A stretch of DNA of 64,000 nucleotides from Hwanghaeella grinnelliae (GTDB lineage: Bacteria; Pseudomonadota; Alphaproteobacteria; UBA8366; Aestuariispiraceae), in the NCBI RefSeq assembly GCF_004005845.1, contig NZ_SADE01000001.1, positions 1,860,001 to 1,924,000 of the forward strand. Direction: 5' to 3'. The notes below the pieces were generated by a model. It did no database searches. It had not been told where the DNA came from and was given only the letters and a program-made list of their open reading frames with translations. Positions within the stretch are counted from its first letter, which is position 1. Each line of letters opens with the position of its first letter. A program made the position numbers and the translations under genes. Positions 17,449-26,875 of this stretch are shown here, one piece after another.

Positions 17449-20400
17449 ATGTCAAAAGCCGACTTCGTACATCTTCGCGTTCATTCCGCCTATTCGCTCT
17501 CCGAAGGGGCGATCCGGATCAAGGATCTGGTGAAGCTTTGCAGCGAGCAGGGCATGCCCGCCGTTGCGGTCACGGATACGAACAACCTGTTCGGCGCGCT
17601 TGAGTTTTCACTCGCCGCGCGCGGGGAAGGCGTGCAGCCGATCCCCGCCGTGCAGTTGAGCCTGCGGGCGCCGGACAAACGGCAGGCGAACAGCATGACC
17701 CAGGCGCCGCGCCCGGACCAGGTCGTGCTGCTAGCCCAGAACGATGCCGGCTACGCCAATCTGATGCGGCTTTCCAGCAAGGCCTTCCTCGGGACCGGTC
17801 CGGCCGAGGAGTCCCAGGTCGACATGGATGACCTCGCCAACTGGAACGAAGGGGTGATCGCGCTGACCGGCGGCATCCGCGGGCCGGTCGGGCGCTTGCT
17901 GCTGGAAGGTCAGGAGGACGAGGCCGAAGAGGTTCTGAAACGACTGGCGGAAATCTTCGAAGGCCGCCTCTACGTGGAGCTGATGCGCCACGGGCTGGCC
18001 GATGAGGACCGGATCGAACCGACCTTGATCGACATGGCCTACCGGCTGGACCTGCCGCTGGTGGCGACCAATGAATGCTTCTTCACCGACAAGAAGATGT
18101 ACGAGGCGCATGACGCGTTGCTCTGCATCGCGGGCAGTACCTATGTGTCGGAGTCCAACCGCCGGCGCTTGACCGAGGATCACCGGTTCAAGACCGCCGC
18201 GGAGATGCGGGAGCTGTTCGCGGACATACCCGAGGCGGTCGACAATACCCTGGTCATCGCGCGACGCTGTTCCACCATGGTGGAGAAGAAGAAGCCGCTG
18301 CTGCCGGTCTATAACAAGCTGGATGGCAGAAGCGAGGCGGAAGCCCTGCGCGACATGGCGGTTGAAGGCCTGAAGCGGCGGCTTGAAGACCAGGTCTTCA
18401 CCGAGGAGATGGACGCGGCAGAGCGTCAGGAAACGGCCGACAAATACAGGACAAGGCTGGAATACGAGTTGGACGTCATCGCCCAGATGGGGTTTCCGGG
18501 CTACTTTCTGATCGTTGCCGACTTCATTCAGTGGGCGAAGGACCGGGATATTCCGGTCGGGCCTGGTCGTGGGTCTGGTGCCGGCTCGGTCGTCGCCTGG
18601 GCATTGACCGTCACCGATCTGGACCCGTTGCGCTGGGATTTGCTGTTCGAACGCTTCCTGAACCCGGAACGCGTCAGCATGCCGGATTTCGATATCGACT
18701 TCTGCCAGGATCGCCGGGACGAAGTGATCCGCTATGTGCAGAAGGAATACGGCGAGGATCAGGTCGCGCAGATCATCACTTTCGGTAAGCTTCAAGCCCG
18801 CGCCGTGTTGCGCGACGTCGGCCGCGTCCTGCAAATGCCCTATGGCCAGGTCGACCGGATCTGCAAACTGGTGCCGAACAACCCGGCCAAGCCGGTGACC
18901 CTGCAGCAGGCGATCGATGGGGAGCCGATGCTGCAACAGATGAAGGTGGAGGACCCGGCGGTCAGAACCTTGATCGAGACGGCGCTGCCGTTGGAAGGGC
19001 TGTATCGTCACGCCTCGACCCACGCGGCAGGTGTCGTTATCGGCGACAGGGCGTTGACCGATTTGGTGCCGCTTTATCGAGACCCGCGTTCCGACATGCC
19101 GGTCACCCAGTTCAACATGAAATATGTCGAACAGGCCGGGTTGGTGAAGTTCGACTTTTTGGGTCTGAAAACCCTGACCGTGATTGCCCGGGCGAAGGAG
19201 TTGATCGACGCGCGCGACGACCGCAAGGGCGATCCTCTCGACATTTCGACGCTGCCGCTGGATGACGCGCGGACCTATCAAATGCTGTGCAAGGCTGAAA
19301 CGGTCGGCGTGTTCCAGCTGGAAAGTTCCGGCATGCGGGACGTGCTGAAAAAACTGCGGCCTGACCGTTTCGAGGACATCATCGCCGTCGTGGCGCTGTA
19401 TCGTCCGGGTCCGATGGAGAACATCCCGACCTATATCCGCCGGAAACATAAGGAAGAGATTCCGACCTATCCGCATGACAAGCTGGAACCTGTATTGCGG
19501 GAGACCTTCGGCATCCCGGTTTATCAGGAGCAGGTCATGCAGATGGCCCAGGTCCTGGCAGGCTATACATTGGGCAGCGCCGACCTGTTGCGCCGTGCCA
19601 TGGGTAAGAAGATCCAGGCGGAGATGGACGCGCAGCGGAAAGCCTTCGTCGAAGGGGCGAAGGAGCACAGCCAAGTCGATGCGCCGCAAGCAAATGAAAT
19701 CTTCGACCTGATCAATGCTTTCGCGGGCTATGGCTTCAACAAGAGCCATGCGGCGGCCTATGCGCTCGTCGCCTATCAGACCGCCTGGCTGAAGGCCAAT
19801 TATCCGGTCGAATTCCTGGCCGCCTCTATGACGCTGGACCTGCATAATACGGACAAGCTGAACACGTTCCGCTCGGAAATGGACCGCCAGAATATCGAAC
19901 TGCTGCCGCCGGATATATGCCATTCCCAGGTGCGGTTTTCCGTCGAGCAGACCGATACCGGGGAGCGCAAGGTCCGTTACGCCCTCGCTGCCTTGAAGAA
20001 TGTCGGTCAACAGGCGATGGATTCCATCGTGCGGGAGCGGGAAGAGAAGGGGCAGTTCGCCGATCTCTTCGATTTCGCGAACAGGCTGGATACCAGATCC
20101 GTGAACAAGAAGGCGTTGGAGAACCTTGCCAAGGCAGGCGGCTTCGACAGTCTGAATCCCAACCGGCGGCAGGTTTTCGAATCCATGGATGTGATCGCGG
20201 CCCATGCCGCCTCCGCCTTGGCGGACCGGGAAAGCAACCAGGTTAGCCTGTTCGGTGACAGCATGGGCGCTTCGACGCGCCCGAAACTGCGCGACGTGTC
20301 CGATTGGCCGCAACAGATGCGCCTGAACCAGGAATTCGACGCCATCGGGTTCTATCTTTCGGCGCATCCGCTGGAAGCCTATGCCAAGACCTGCCGAAAA

Positions 20401-20940
20401 CTGGGGGTCGTGAACTGGCGGGATGTGATCTCCGGGCGTTTGCGCAGCGGTCAGGTACTTCTATCGGGCATCGTCGGCGGCAGGCGCATCATGACGACGT
20501 CACGCGGGTCCAAGATGGCCTTCGTGCAGATGTCGGACTCGACCGGGTCCTATGAAGTGACGATGTTCCAGGAGGTTCTCAACAGCGCCTTGGAATTGTT
20601 GGACGCCGGGGAGCCGTTGGTGGTGACCGTCGACGTTCAGGTCCGGGGCGAGGGGGAGGAACCACGCCTTACCGCGCTGTCGGTCAAGTCGCTTGAGGAT
20701 GAAGCGGCCCATGCAGCCGATGGGATGGAGGTCTATCTGGCGACGCCGGATTGCGTTGAGCACCTCTCCAATCTGTTGCATCAGCATGGCAAACGCGGCC
20801 GGGGCCGGGTGACGATTCAGTTGAAAGATCGTCCTGAAGGGGATATCGAAATCGAATTGGGCGAAACCTTTAAAATTGACGGCCGCTTGCGTCAGGCTGT
20901 TAAAGCAATTCCCGGTATTATCGACGTTCAGGACCTTTAA
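17449..20940 (+). CDS. dnaE: DNA polymerase III alpha subunit
   Basis: Replicative DNA polymerase of the C family. The 1163 residues match DnaE1. The N-terminal PHP domain starts with FVHLRVHSAYSLSEGA (His8, His12). The palm has GPGRGSGAGS (about 374) and the catalytic aspartates in PDFDIDF (412-418), with a third in VKFDFLGL (Asp569). Later come NKSHAAAYALVAYQTAWLKA (fingers and thumb end), the tandem helix-hairpin-helix part and an OB-fold near 1005-1060 (LLSGIVGGRRIMTTSRGSKM), then a C-terminal tau-binding region. It usually follows lolD directly; here the KAP gene intervenes, and its promoter must lie in the 196-base spacer with the DnaA box. Confidence 0.97.
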   Translation: MSKADFVHLRVHSAYSLSEGAIRIKDLVKLCSEQGMPAVAVTDTNNLFGALEFSLAARGEGVQPIPAVQLSLRAPDKRQANSMTQAPRPDQVVLLAQNDAGYANLMRLSSKAFLGTGPAEESQVDMDDLANWNEGVIALTGGIRGPVGRLLLEGQEDEAEEVLKRLAEIFEGRLYVELMRHGLADEDRIEPTLIDMAYRLDLPLVATNECFFTDKKMYEAHDALLCIAGSTYVSESNRRRLTEDHRFKTAAEMRELFADIPEAVDNTLVIARRCSTMVEKKKPLLPVYNKLDGRSEAEALRDMAVEGLKRRLEDQVFTEEMDAAERQETADKYRTRLEYELDVIAQMGFPGYFLIVADFIQWAKDRDIPVGPGRGSGAGSVVAWALTVTDLDPLRWDLLFERFLNPERVSMPDFDIDFCQDRRDEVIRYVQKEYGEDQVAQIITFGKLQARAVLRDVGRVLQMPYGQVDRICKLVPNNPAKPVTLQQAIDGEPMLQQMKVEDPAVRTLIETALPLEGLYRHASTHAAGVVIGDRALTDLVPLYRDPRSDMPVTQFNMKYVEQAGLVKFDFLGLKTLTVIARAKELIDARDDRKGDPLDISTLPLDDARTYQMLCKAETVGVFQLESSGMRDVLKKLRPDRFEDIIAVVALYRPGPMENIPTYIRRKHKEEIPTYPHDKLEPVLRETFGIPVYQEQVMQMAQVLAGYTLGSADLLRRAMGKKIQAEMDAQRKAFVEGAKEHSQVDAPQANEIFDLINAFAGYGFNKSHAAAYALVAYQTAWLKANYPVEFLAASMTLDLHNTDKLNTFRSEMDRQNIELLPPDICHSQVRFSVEQTDTGERKVRYALAALKNVGQQAMDSIVREREEKGQFADLFDFANRLDTRSVNKKALENLAKAGGFDSLNPNRRQVFESMDVIAAHAASALADRESNQVSLFGDSMGASTRPKLRDVSDWPQQMRLNQEFDAIGFYLSAHPLEAYAKTCRKLGVVNWRDVISGRLRSGQVLLSGIVGGRRIMTTSRGSKMAFVQMSDSTGSYEVTMFQEVLNSALELLDAGEPLVVTVDVQVRGEGEEPRLTALSVKSLEDEAAHAADGMEVYLATPDCVEHLSNLLHQHGKRGRGRVTIQLKDRPEGDIEIELGETFKIDGRLRQAVKAIPGIIDVQDL

Positions 20941-21079
20941 CGCTCCGATTTTCCTTCTTTTGATTTGGTAAAGCGCGGACAGACCGGCATTTTACTCGGG
21001 TTTTCCGTGACGTTGGCTATTCTATTCGGTCACCGGCCCTCTATTTGATCCGTTACAGTGTTAGAAAGAGGAAACCCTC

Positions 21080-22342
21080 TTGGTCGGTCATAGACTGAAA
21101 TCCTTACCGCGATATGTCATTGCCGATCAGCGTGTGGTCTGGCTCATGCTCGGCATGACGGTCACGGGCTACGTGGTGTTCATGTATCTGCGGCTTGGCG
21201 AGGATTTGTATCAATGGACCAAGACGCTCGCGCCATTCTCGGTCCGCCAATATTTGGACATGAGTAAGCGGTTCGCGCTGCAATACGGCCATCTCTTCTT
21301 TCTGTTGCCGATCCTCTATCTGTCTAAGTTCTTGCTGACCGGTGACCGGACCCCAGCGTGGCTGGAGAGTTTCATCCGAATCGCGCGCCCACACACCGTG
21401 CCGATATTCATATTTCACGTACCGTTTCTGTATTTTTTCGCATCGTTATGGCGCCATGATCCGAAAGATGGATGGGATCAAACGGCCCTGGCGGTTGCTA
21501 CGATCGCAGCATGTATCGTGTTGGGACGGTTTTGTGCGTTTCTGAAGCCCGTGGCCTATCGCATCGCGCCGCCTATGTCGGTCTGGATCGACCGTATGTT
21601 TCCGGATCAGCTGGTGGCGCCGCCGGAAGCCCCGGAACGGGCGACCGGAAGCTTCAGCAATTTTTTGCATTTGTTGCAGATCCTGGCGATGGCCACGGTG
21701 TTCATCGGCCATTTTACCTATTCCGAATTCAGCGCGCTTGATTTGCCGGGCATGGCGGCCTGGCGTCGATGGGCGGTGCCGTTCTTTTTCATTACATCGG
21801 GCTATATGGCCATGCTGTCGATAGACAAAAGGCCGGCCAGCGTCGGGGAATTGATTGCGGGCCGCGTGTCCAGCCTGTGGATATTCGTTCTGCCGATGCT
21901 GATCTTGGTGCCGATTCTGGATCATATCGGGTATGGGTTGGCGCCGGGAATTTATGAGGCGAACGAGAAATATATCGATGTGGCGGCGGGCACAGGCGGG
22001 CCGGTGGATATGGCCGCTTTCCTGCTGACTTTTCTGAATAGCAGTCTCTTCCTGAACGAAATCATCGCCTACAAATTGGCCGGTTTCGGAACGTTGGAGG
22101 GCGGAGTGCGCGCCTATACGAACGATGCGTTCTGGTTTCTTTGTTACCTGGTGCCTTACATCATGATGCTCGTCATCGGTGTTAAGACGACCGGCTGGCG
22201 TCGAATTCTGTGGCTGGGTGGGTTGTTCCTCTTCTTCGGTCCGCCCATCATGCTTCTGGCGCCGCTCTTTTTCGGGGGCTGCCTAGTCTATATTCTGCAT
22301 CGGGAAAAGCGGCCATCGAACCTCGACGAAACAACTGCGTAA
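21080..22342 (+). CDS. acyltransferase 3-like membrane protein, apparently permuted
   Basis: 420-residue inner-membrane protein with about ten hydrophobic helices. It starts at TTG with a strong AGAAAGAGGA 7-8 bases upstream. The second half (from about 195) looks like the first part of an acyltransferase 3 (OafA/NodX-type) protein: LQILAMATVFIGHF, with the family histidine, followed by WAVPFFFITSGYMAML. The first half carries a segment, IARPHTVPIFIFHVPFLYFF (about 100-119) plus one helix, that usually ends such proteins. The order therefore looks swapped. In the usual R-X10-H motif the Arg position reads Gln. The substrate is unknown, perhaps a surface glycan. It lies 139 bases after dnaE and runs into the lipoprotein gene. 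Confidence 0.7.
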   Translation: MVGHRLKSLPRYVIADQRVVWLMLGMTVTGYVVFMYLRLGEDLYQWTKTLAPFSVRQYLDMSKRFALQYGHLFFLLPILYLSKFLLTGDRTPAWLESFIRIARPHTVPIFIFHVPFLYFFASLWRHDPKDGWDQTALAVATIAACIVLGRFCAFLKPVAYRIAPPMSVWIDRMFPDQLVAPPEAPERATGSFSNFLHLLQILAMATVFIGHFTYSEFSALDLPGMAAWRRWAVPFFFITSGYMAMLSIDKRPASVGELIAGRVSSLWIFVLPMLILVPILDHIGYGLAPGIYEANEKYIDVAAGTGGPVDMAAFLLTFLNSSLFLNEIIAYKLAGFGTLEGGVRAYTNDAFWFLCYLVPYIMMLVIGVKTTGWRRILWLGGLFLFFGPPIMLLAPLFFGGCLVYILHREKRPSNLDETTA

Positions 22343-22380
22343 CGGCGGAAAAAAGCAGGGTCTTTTATCCGTGTGCTGCG

Positions 22381-23676
22381 CTTCGCGGCCTAGCGGCGAT
22401 CCTTGCCGCAGTATTCTTGCTTACGGGCTGTGTCACAGAAAAAGGGCAACCGTCGTTGGTCCGCGACGGCGCGTTCGAAGCATTCACCGTCTACACGGAT
22501 GACGGCCGCGACCCGTCGGAATTCTCTTCCACAGTAATTTTGCTGCTTCACGGGTATCAATCGGCGATGCCCAATGACGATTACGACGCCGTAGTCGATC
22601 TGTTCGGCGATACCCACACCGTCGTTGGCTTCAATTACGACTATGTGGATATAGAGGCCGACAAGACGGCGCTGGACGAAGTTTTCGAACACTATCTGAA
22701 AGGCCGCACGGTCATCGTCCTGGGAACGTCTCTGGGTGGGTTTTGGGCGGACTATGTCTTGATGCACTATCCGGTCGCGGGCGCGATTCTGGTGAACCCC
22801 GCGCTTGATCCGGGACCGGTTCTGCGCGCGACGCTAGGGACGCATCAGGGTGACCGGCGTCAGGCGCCTTTCACCGTGACTGAAGAGAATGCGGCGGCCT
22901 ATGACGCTTTTGGATGGCCGGCAGGCGGCCCGCATGGCCCGCGTCTGGTCCTGTTGTCCCAGGACGATGAATTGCTCGACCCGTCTGAGGCGGTGGCGCG
23001 TTTCACGGGTGCGTCGGATACGACGGTCATCCAATTTGAACAGGGTGGTCACAACCTTGCCCTGGATCGACCGGATGTTGTCGACAGTTTGCGCAGCTTT
23101 GTCGCGCGTGTGGCGCCCGGCGAACGGGTCGACAGCAAAACCATATCGCTTAACCGGTTCGAACCCTTCGTGCCGTCGCAAATCTCAGAAGACGATCCCA
23201 GCCTTCGTGACGGCCTGCGGGTCGACTATTACTATGGGAAACTGAACAAGGTCGATGTCTTGCGGGGGTTGATCCGAACCCGCAAGGCTATCGTCGGCCA
23301 GCCGATACAAGCGCTTAACTATGTTGGAAACGAGGATAGCGTCCTTACCAGCCCCAGGGCCGATATGGTCGGCGCACGCATTCAAGGCCTGCTGGAGGTT
23401 CAGGAACCCGGTGTGCATTACCTTCGCGTGACATCCAATGACGGTGTGGAGCTTTGGATCGCGGGCCAATTGCTCTATCGGGACCCTAAAGTCCATGCGG
23501 ACAGGGCATCGCCCATCCTCGGCGCAGACTTTCCCGAACCGGGTCTTTATCCCGTCGAAATCCTCTATTTCGAGAAGAAAGGGTCATCGACGCTTAAACT
23601 CGAATGGCGACAGCCGGGGGCGAACGATTTGAGCGTCATTCCGGCGGATGTCTTCCACCACGTCCCAAATCCCTAG
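22381..23676 (+). CDS. lipoprotein esterase (alpha/beta hydrolase) with C-terminal PA14-like domain
   Basis: The protein opens with a lipoprotein signal ending in FLLTGC (lipobox), then an alpha/beta hydrolase: TVILLLHGYQSA (strand and oxyanion loop), nucleophile Ser in VLGTSLGGFWADY, acid Asp in LLSQDDELLD and His in FEQGGHNLAL, as in YcfP/UPF0227-like esterases. From about residue 280 a PA14-like module follows (GLRVDYYYGKLNK to STLKLEWRQPG), a fold that often binds carbohydrate. No conventional start codon lies in frame near the signal. The nearest upstream one is GTG at 22210, deep in the previous gene. A GTG at 22373 in another frame would give MLRFAA and join the lipoprotein frame if one base were missing near 22390. 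The 5' end given here is therefore approximate. Confidence 0.65.
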   Translation, partial: LRGLAAILAAVFLLTGCVTEKGQPSLVRDGAFEAFTVYTDDGRDPSEFSSTVILLLHGYQSAMPNDDYDAVVDLFGDTHTVVGFNYDYVDIEADKTALDEVFEHYLKGRTVIVLGTSLGGFWADYVLMHYPVAGAILVNPALDPGPVLRATLGTHQGDRRQAPFTVTEENAAAYDAFGWPAGGPHGPRLVLLSQDDELLDPSEAVARFTGASDTTVIQFEQGGHNLALDRPDVVDSLRSFVARVAPGERVDSKTISLNRFEPFVPSQISEDDPSLRDGLRVDYYYGKLNKVDVLRGLIRTRKAIVGQPIQALNYVGNEDSVLTSPRADMVGARIQGLLEVQEPGVHYLRVTSNDGVELWIAGQLLYRDPKVHADRASPILGADFPEPGLYPVEILYFEKKGSSTLKLEWRQPGANDLSVIPADVFHHVPNP

Positions 23677-23705
23677 TCCGACCTTCCTCAGAGGGCCTAC
23701 CAGGC

Positions 23706-23734
23706 TTGCCATCGTCAGAACCAGGGTATATACC
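23706..23734 (+). promoter_or_regulatory. candidate sigma-70 promoter for rpsB
   Basis: TTGCCA (23706-23711), a 17-base spacer, then TATACC (23729-23734; TATATA overlaps it at 23727). It would give an rpsB leader of about 135 bases containing small stems. It is the only clear promoter-like pair in the 198-base spacer. Confidence 0.5.
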
Positions 23735-23874
23735 CCGCGCGACTTCACACACGGGGTCGGTTCGGTCGTGTCCATGGGAAAGTCCCTTGGCTGGAAACCT
23801 TACCATCCGGTGCCGCAATAGCGGCCTCAAGGCCCCGTGGAGGAACAACCGGAGAAGAGAAGGAGGCAGCCATC

Positions 23875-24735
23875 ATGGCGATGCCATCATACACTATGCG
23901 TCAGCTCCTTGAAGCTGGCGTTCATTTCGGACACACCACCCGCCGTTGGAATCCCAAGATGGAGCCGTTCATCTTCGGTGAACGCAACGGTATTCACATT
24001 ATCGATCTGGAACAGACCGTTCCGATGCTGCAGCAAGCCCTGCAAGCCGTGCGTGATGTCGCCGCCGGTGGCGGGCGCATCCTGTTCGTCGGCACCAAGC
24101 GCCAGGCGCAGACGATCGTGAAGGAAAGCGCGGGCAAATCCGGTCAGTACTTCGTCAATCACCGCTGGCTCGGCGGTATGCTGACCAACTGGAAGACCAT
24201 TTCCGGTTCGATCCGCCGTCTGAAGGAAATGGATGAGCGCCTTGCCGGTGAGCAGAGCGGTTTGACCAAGAAGGAACTGCTCCAGCTGCAGCGCGACCGC
24301 GATAAGCTGGACCTGTCGCTGGGCGGTATCCGTGAAATGGGCAACCTGCCGGACATCCTGTTCATCATCGACACGAACAAGGAATCCATCGCGGTTCAAG
24401 AAGCCAACAACTTGGGTATCCCGGTCGTTGCGGTCATCGATTCGAATTCCAGCCCGGACGGCATCACCTATCCGATCCCGGGGAATGACGACGCGATGCG
24501 CGCCATCAACCTGTATTGCGACTTGATGACCGGCGCCATTCTTGACGGTCTTCAGGTTTCCTTGTCCTCGTCGGGTGTGGATATCGGCGAAGCGGCCACG
24601 CCGGTCGCGGAAGAAGTTCCGGCTGCCGCTGTAGAAGCGCCGGCCGCGGAAGCACCGGCTGCGGAAGCCGCGCCGGAAGCGCCTGCTGCTGAAGAGGCGC
24701 CGGCCGCCGAAGCTAAAGAAGCACCGGCCAGCTAA
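23875..24735 (+). CDS. rpsB: 30S ribosomal protein S2
   Basis: Structural protein of the small ribosomal subunit, the last to join, placed near the mRNA exit side and needed for S1 binding. It is 286 residues: a conserved core of about 240 with [20 protein letters not shown] at the N-terminus, [12 protein letters not shown] and [12 protein letters not shown], followed by an unusual Ala/Glu/Pro-rich tail of about 40 residues from about 243. Such tails are common in alphaproteobacterial S2. AGGAGGCAGCC gives a strong ribosome binding site. It heads the rpsB-tsf-pyrH-frr cluster. Confidence 0.98.
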   Translation: MAMPSYTMRQLLEAGVHFGHTTRRWNPKMEPFIFGERNGIHIIDLEQTVPMLQQALQAVRDVAAGGGRILFVGTKRQAQTIVKESAGKSGQYFVNHRWLGGMLTNWKTISGSIRRLKEMDERLAGEQSGLTKKELLQLQRDRDKLDLSLGGIREMGNLPDILFIIDTNKESIAVQEANNLGIPVVAVIDSNSSPDGITYPIPGNDDAMRAINLYCDLMTGAILDGLQVSLSSSGVDIGEAATPVAEEVPAAAVEAPAAEAPAAEAAPEAPAAEEAPAAEAKEAPAS

Positions 24736-24748
24736 CGGTACTGCTTGG

Positions 24749-24777
24749 ATCGGCCTCGGTTTAATGCCGAGGCCGAT
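24749..24777 (+). terminator. rpsB-tsf spacer hairpin 1 (attenuator-like)
   Basis: ATCGGCCTCGG (24749-24759) pairs perfectly with CCGAGGCCGAT (24767-24777) over a 7-base loop, 13 bases after the rpsB stop. No T-run follows. It may slow RNA polymerase, stop 3' decay of rpsB mRNA, or both. Confidence 0.5.
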
Positions 24778-24801
24778 GCCCATAAGCGGACCGACGTGCA
24801 T

Positions 24802-24822
24802 AAGACGGTAACGAATCGTCTT
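24802..24822 (+). other. rpsB-tsf spacer hairpin 2
   Basis: AAGACG (24802-24807) pairs with CGTCTT (24817-24822), followed by TATC. The stem is short with a weak T-tract. It is the second of three stems in this spacer. Confidence 0.35.
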
Positions 24823-24833
24823 TATCAGCCCAC

Positions 24834-24860
24834 CCGGATACCACCGTTTCGTGGATCCGG
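24834..24860 (+). other. rpsB-tsf spacer hairpin 3
   Basis: CCGGAT (24834-24839) and CCAC (24841-24844) pair with GTGG and ATCCGG (24851-24860), leaving one bulged A and a 6-base loop. It lies about 94 bases before the tsf start and is the third stem in the spacer. Confidence 0.45.
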
Positions 24861-24953
24861 GGCAGGGTTCGAAAGATCGTATGAAGCGGCTGTTTCCGGC
24901 GCGCTCTTTGGATGCGCCAGGGCCGTAAGAAGATAGAGAAAAGAGGAAAAACC

Positions 24954-25880
24954 ATGGCTGCTATTACAGCTGCGCTCGTGAAAGAACTGCGCGACAAGTC
25001 CGGCGCGGGCATGATGGATTGCAAGAAAGCTTTGGCGGAAACCGATGGCGACATGGATGCGGCAGTCGATTGGCTGCGCACCAAGGGTCTTGCGGCCGCG
25101 CAGAAAAAGTCCGGCCGCGTCGCGGCTGATGGACTTGTTGCCGTCGTCACGTCGGGCACGAAGGGTGCCGCCGTCGAAATCAACGCTGAAACCGACTTTG
25201 TCGCGCGGAACGAAAACTTCCAGGAATTCGTTTCAACCATCGCCGGTATCGCGTTGGAAGTCGGCGGCGAATCCTCCGCGATCGAAGGCGCAGCGTATCC
25301 GGGAACCGGCCGTACGGTCGCCGAACAGCTGACGCACAACATCGCCACGATCGGCGAAAACATGAGTTTCCGCCGTGCCAAGGTGTTGGAAGTCTCCCAA
25401 GGTTTGGTTGCGTCCTACATGCATGGCGCGCTTGTCCCGGGCCTCGGTAAGATCGGCGTTCTGGTCGCACTGGAATCCAGCGCATCGGCCGATGTTCTCG
25501 AGGCATTGGGCAAACAGATCGCGATGCATATCGCGGCTGCCCGCCCCGAATTCCTGGCCATCTCTGACGTGGACCAAGGTGCGTTGGACCGTGAAAAGGC
25601 CGTCCTGACGGAACAGGCCCGCGAATCGGGCAAGCCTGAAGAAATCATCGAAAAGATGGTACAGGGTCGCCTGCGCAAGTATTATGAAGAGGTCGTCCTG
25701 ACCGAGCAGGTCTTCGTGATCGACAACGAAACCAAGATTTCGAAGGTCGTCGAAAACGCTGCCAAGGAAGCTGGCACGGATATCAAGCTGACCGGCTTCG
25801 TTCGTTTCGAGCTCGGTGAAGGGATCGAAAAGGAAGAAACCGACTTCGCCGCGGAAGTGGCGCAGGCCGTTAAAGGCTGA
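24954..25880 (+). CDS. tsf: elongation factor Ts
   Basis: Guanine nucleotide exchange factor for EF-Tu in translation elongation. From ATG 24954 it has 308 residues. The N-terminal UBA-like domain [20 protein letters not shown] (6-25) is diagnostic, followed by the core [10 protein letters not shown] segment and two dimerisation subdomains. An upstream in-frame start at 24912 is unlikely, because the 24954 ATG has AGAGGAAAAACC just before it and gives the family N-terminus. It is 218 bases after rpsB, with three stems in between, and is followed by a terminator. Confidence 0.97.
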   Translation: MAAITAALVKELRDKSGAGMMDCKKALAETDGDMDAAVDWLRTKGLAAAQKKSGRVAADGLVAVVTSGTKGAAVEINAETDFVARNENFQEFVSTIAGIALEVGGESSAIEGAAYPGTGRTVAEQLTHNIATIGENMSFRRAKVLEVSQGLVASYMHGALVPGLGKIGVLVALESSASADVLEALGKQIAMHIAAARPEFLAISDVDQGALDREKAVLTEQARESGKPEEIIEKMVQGRLRKYYEEVVLTEQVFVIDNETKISKVVENAAKEAGTDIKLTGFVRFELGEGIEKEETDFAAEVAQAVKG

Positions 25881-25896
25881 TCCATCGCGGATATGG

Positions 25897-25922
25897 GGCG
25901 GCCTGAATTGGCCGCCTCTTTT
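25897..25922 (+). terminator. Rho-independent terminator after tsf
   Basis: GGCGGCC (25897-25903) and GGCCGCC (25910-25916) form a GC-rich stem with a 6-base loop, followed by TCTTTT. It lies 16 bases after the tsf stop and probably reduces read-through into pyrH. Confidence 0.7.
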
Positions 25923-25977
25923 GCGATGTGCGGGTTGAGTGAACGAGAACGGCGGAACGACCGAGAGGGGATTCGGA

Positions 25978-26760
25978 ATGACCTCGGCCAACGAACAGCT
26001 TGAGGCATCCATCGGTCAGGGGCCGGCGCCGGATAAGGCGCCGGCCCCTCTTTATCGGCGGGTGTTGCTTAAAATTTCCGGTGAAGCGTTGATGGGTGAT
26101 CAGGATTTCGGGCTGGACCCGAGCATGGTTGGCCGTGTGGCGGCGGAAGTGAAGGAAGCCCTTGAGACCGGCGTGCAGGTTTGTCTGGTCATTGGGGGCG
26201 GGAACATCTTCCGGGGTGTTTCGGCGGCTGCCAGCGGCATGGAGCGTACGACGGCCGATTACATGGGCATGCTTGCCACGGTGATGAATGCACTTGGCAT
26301 GCAGAGCGCGTTGGAGGCGATTGGGGTGCCGACCCGGGTGCTGTCGGCGATTCCGATGCAGACGGTTTGCGAGCCCTATATTCGCCGGCGCGCGGTCCGG
26401 CATATGGAAAAGGGCAGGGTCGTGATCTTTGCGGCTGGAACCGGTAATCCGTTCTTCACCACCGACACTGCCGCCGCATTGCGCGCTTCCGAAATGGATT
26501 GCGACGCGATGATGAAAGGGACCAAGGTCGATGGGGTTTACGATTCCGACCCAGTCAAAAACCCTGCTGCGGTTCGTTTTGAAAAACTTAGCTATATGGA
26601 TGTGTTATCGCGCGATCTTAAGGTGATGGATGCGTCCGCGATCACGCTTAGCCGGGACAATGACATACCGATCATCGTGTTCTCGGTTCAGGAGCCTGGC
26701 GGCCTTGCCAGGGTGTTGCGCGGCGAGGGGCGGTATACGATAGTTACGGACCAAACTTAG
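25978..26760 (+). CDS. pyrH: uridylate kinase (UMP kinase)
   Basis: Phosphorylates UMP to UDP in pyrimidine nucleotide synthesis; a hexameric cytosolic enzyme regulated by GTP and UTP. From ATG 25978 it has 260 residues, with about 30 extra at the N-terminus compared with the core. Motifs are [35 protein letters not shown] and a [11 protein letters not shown]-terminal segment. AGAGGGG lies 7 bases before the ATG; a GTG at 25939 would start within the tsf terminator region and has no such site. It precedes frr as in most bacteria. Confidence 0.96.
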   Translation: MTSANEQLEASIGQGPAPDKAPAPLYRRVLLKISGEALMGDQDFGLDPSMVGRVAAEVKEALETGVQVCLVIGGGNIFRGVSAAASGMERTTADYMGMLATVMNALGMQSALEAIGVPTRVLSAIPMQTVCEPYIRRRAVRHMEKGRVVIFAAGTGNPFFTTDTAAALRASEMDCDAMMKGTKVDGVYDSDPVKNPAAVRFEKLSYMDVLSRDLKVMDASAITLSRDNDIPIIVFSVQEPGGLARVLRGEGRYTIVTDQT

Positions 26761-26875
26761 AGTGCGGATAGTCACCTAATTCAGAGCTTTGGGGCCATAG
26801 GGGAGGCACCCGGATTTCAGGCGCGGCAAACGGCGCATCCGGGGCCACAAGAATACATTTTCGGGAGTTTCGTCG

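Noticed and set aside
17731-20367. 878-codon open frame antisense to dnaE
   Set aside because: It mirrors dnaE codon by codon in a GC-rich gene, has no recognisable domain, and the plus-strand DnaE is complete and certain. Similar antisense frames at 11616-12731 (proS), 34196-35926 (lpxD/fabZ) and 35725-36798 (lpxA) are rejected for the same reason.
26809-26843. CCCGGAT/ATCCGGG inverted repeat in the pyrH-frr spacer
   Set aside because: Only seven pairs with a 21-base loop and no T-run. It is likely chance in GC-rich sequence.
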